Below, one piece after another: positions 62,743-64,000 of a stretch of 64,000 bases of DNA. The notes below the pieces were generated by a model. That model had not been told where the DNA came from. It did no database searches and saw only the letters and a program-made list of their open reading frames with translations. The position numbers and the translations under genes are program-made. Each line of letters opens with the position of its first letter. The first letter of the stretch is position 1. This stretch comes from Lachnospiraceae bacterium (GTDB lineage Bacteria > Bacillota > Clostridia > Lachnospirales > Lachnospiraceae): assembly GCA_015057625.1 (NCBI GenBank), contig SVDZ01000004.1, positions 1 to 64,000 of the forward strand, in the 5' to 3' direction.

Positions 62743-64000
62743 TAGCAATCACCTCCTACTTCATCAAAGTCGGCATCTCCCTTAGTCTGAGATTCGTATA
62801 CTTCTCTATAGATGTCATTATTCTTAACTAATTCATCGTGTGTTCCTATTCCGTTTATCTCACCATCATCCATAACAATTATCTTGTCAGCTTCCATTAC
62901 ACTGGAAACTCTCTGTGCGATAATTATCTTGGTAGTGTTTGGAATCTCATCTCTGAATGCTTTTCTGATCTTAGCATCAGTAGCAGTATCTACAGCACTT
63001 GTAGAATCGTCTAAGATAAGAATTTTAGGTTTCTTGAGAAGTGCTCTTGCGATACATATTCTCTGTTTCTGACCTCCGGAAACATTATTTCCACCCTGTT
63101 CAATACGAGTGTTATATTTGTCAGGGAAGTTTTCAATAAAATCATCTGCACAGGCGAGCTTACATGCGTTAATGCACTCTTCATCAGTAGCATTTTTATT
63201 TCCCCAGCGAAGATTTTCAAAAATAGTTCCGCTGAATAACACATTCTTCTGTAATACTACAGACACCTCATCTCTTAATACCTTAAGGTCATATTTTCTC
63301 ACATCCAATCCGCCTACACTGACAAATCCGTCATTGCTGACCTCAACACCTTTCTCCGGTACCACGTCATACAGTCTGCTGATAAGATTTACAAGGCTTG
63401 TCTTAGCAGAACCTGTTCCTCCGATAATTCCAACCGTTTCTCCGGCATTTATTTTAAGGTTGATATTTTTAAGAACCGGCTCCTGCGATGTCTGATTATA
63501 TCTGAAATAAACATTTTTGAATTCAATACTTCCATCTTTGACTTCCATAATTGGATCCTTTGGATTTACAATATCAGGTTCCTCATTCAACACTTCTGCA
63601 ATTCTTTCTCCTGAGGCAAGTGACAATGTGATCATTACAAAAATCATCGAGAGCATCATAAGGCTCATAAGAATATTCATACAATACGAAAGAAGGGCCA
63701 CAAGTTCTCCTTTAGAAAGTGTATTTGATACAATCATATGAGCGCCCATCCAGCTTATAAGAAGAATACACACATAAACTGTAAACATCATAAGCGGACC
63801 GTTTGTTGCGATTAAGGATTCAGCTTTGACAAACATTTTATAAATATTATTGCTGGCTGTCTGGAATTTATTTGTCTCGTAACCTTCACGTACATATGCT
63901 TTTACAACTCTGATTGCGGATACATTTTCCTGAACACTCTCATTCAAGGCATCGTATTTTTTAAACACCTGATTAAAATATCTCATTGTCAATCTGATAA
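62742..64000 (-). CDS. ABC exporter, membrane-ATPase half (degenerate site), 5'-truncated
   Basis: At least 419 residues. The frame stays open to the window edge, so the first helices are missing; the ATG and TTG near 63990 are internal. Visible: the end of the membrane domain (VSAIRVVKAYVREGYE), Walker A GGTGSAKTSL, signature VSGGQKQR, Walker B ILILDDSTSAVD with Asp where catalytic Glu is normal, and IIAQRVSSV with Gln instead of the switch His. These changes mark the degenerate half of heterodimeric exporters, matching the standard half encoded next. Confidence 0.95.
   Translation of the reverse strand, partial: IRLTMRYFNQVFKKYDALNESVQENVSAIRVVKAYVREGYETNKFQTASNNIYKMFVKAESLIATNGPLMMFTVYVCILLISWMGAHMIVSNTLSKGELVALLSYCMNILMSLMMLSMIFVMITLSLASGERIAEVLNEEPDIVNPKDPIMEVKDGSIEFKNVYFRYNQTSQEPVLKNINLKINAGETVGIIGGTGSAKTSLVNLISRLYDVVPEKGVEVSNDGFVSVGGLDVRKYDLKVLRDEVSVVLQKNVLFSGTIFENLRWGNKNATDEECINACKLACADDFIENFPDKYNTRIEQGGNNVSGGQKQRICIARALLKKPKILILDDSTSAVDTATDAKIRKAFRDEIPNTTKIIIAQRVSSVMEADKIIVMDDGEINGIGTHDELVKNNDIYREVYESQTKGDADFDEVGGDC

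Overview
The window is AT-rich bacterial DNA with the gene content of a Gram-positive Clostridia member, most likely a Lachnospiraceae-type gut anaerobe. I infer this from strong AGGAGG-type ribosome sites, a Firmicute-style 6S RNA, a SpoIID/LytB-domain protein, Mini-ribonuclease 3, two tandem BspA-like leucine-rich-repeat surface proteins, and tRNA genes without encoded CCA. The species cannot be named from the sequence alone. There is no phage, integrase, transposase or CRISPR array. Most genes are housekeeping or biosynthetic.

Layout. 1-381 is a giant imperfect palindrome plus the icd terminator. 0.4-2.5 kb holds icd and a subtilisin-like protease, divergent from a Cys/Gly-rich peptide and two small helical proteins (2.6-3.6 kb). 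3.7-9.5 kb (minus) holds a TPM-domain protein, a zinc-ribbon membrane protein, a degenerate L,D-transpeptidase-like protein and an EF-G-like GTPase. 9.7-14 kb has tyrA convergent with dtd-queA-aroA. 14-18 kb (plus) has a three-gene ABC transporter operon and a YihY/BrkB protein, convergent with SpoIID. 19.5-19.7 kb is 6S RNA. 19.8-28.5 kb (minus) has a left-handed beta-helix protein, yfbR-topB-glmS and leuC-leuD-thrC. 28.6-31.6 kb has an unlisted 59-residue membrane protein, a gene relic, a ParB-like/BMP fusion and a phosphoesterase. 31.6-37.1 kb has two ECF sigma/membrane-regulator pairs flanking a radical SAM gene. 37.3-39.5 kb has a gene relic and ilvN-ilvC. 39.6-49.1 kb has the two giant LRR proteins. 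49.3-57 kb has tRNA-Thr, rlmB, mrnC, cysS, two acyltransferase-like genes, ispF, tRNA-Met, tRNA-Val and tex. 57-64 kb has a PAP2 phosphatase, a GT2 glycosyltransferase, a CPBP protease, a nested repeat element, a small anchored protein and a heterodimeric ABC exporter that runs off the window end.

How it works together. icd, tyrA, aroA, thrC, leuCD and ilvNC give much of the route to branched-chain, aromatic and aspartate-family amino acids. Simple promoters (several TGnTATAAT) and intrinsic terminators are visible, and no T-box leader was recognised. The less ordinary material is: (a) three large intergenic inverted-repeat structures and a dispersed ~64-bp repeat; (b) the protease/Cys-Gly-peptide locus; (c) a BMP-type binding domain fused to a ParB-like domain without a signal peptide; (d) a transpeptidase fold lacking its catalytic Cys/His motif; (e) a perfect 16-bp hairpin at a predicted transcript start; (f) two decayed gene fragments. 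I saw no clear defence system. These are leads, not demonstrated systems.
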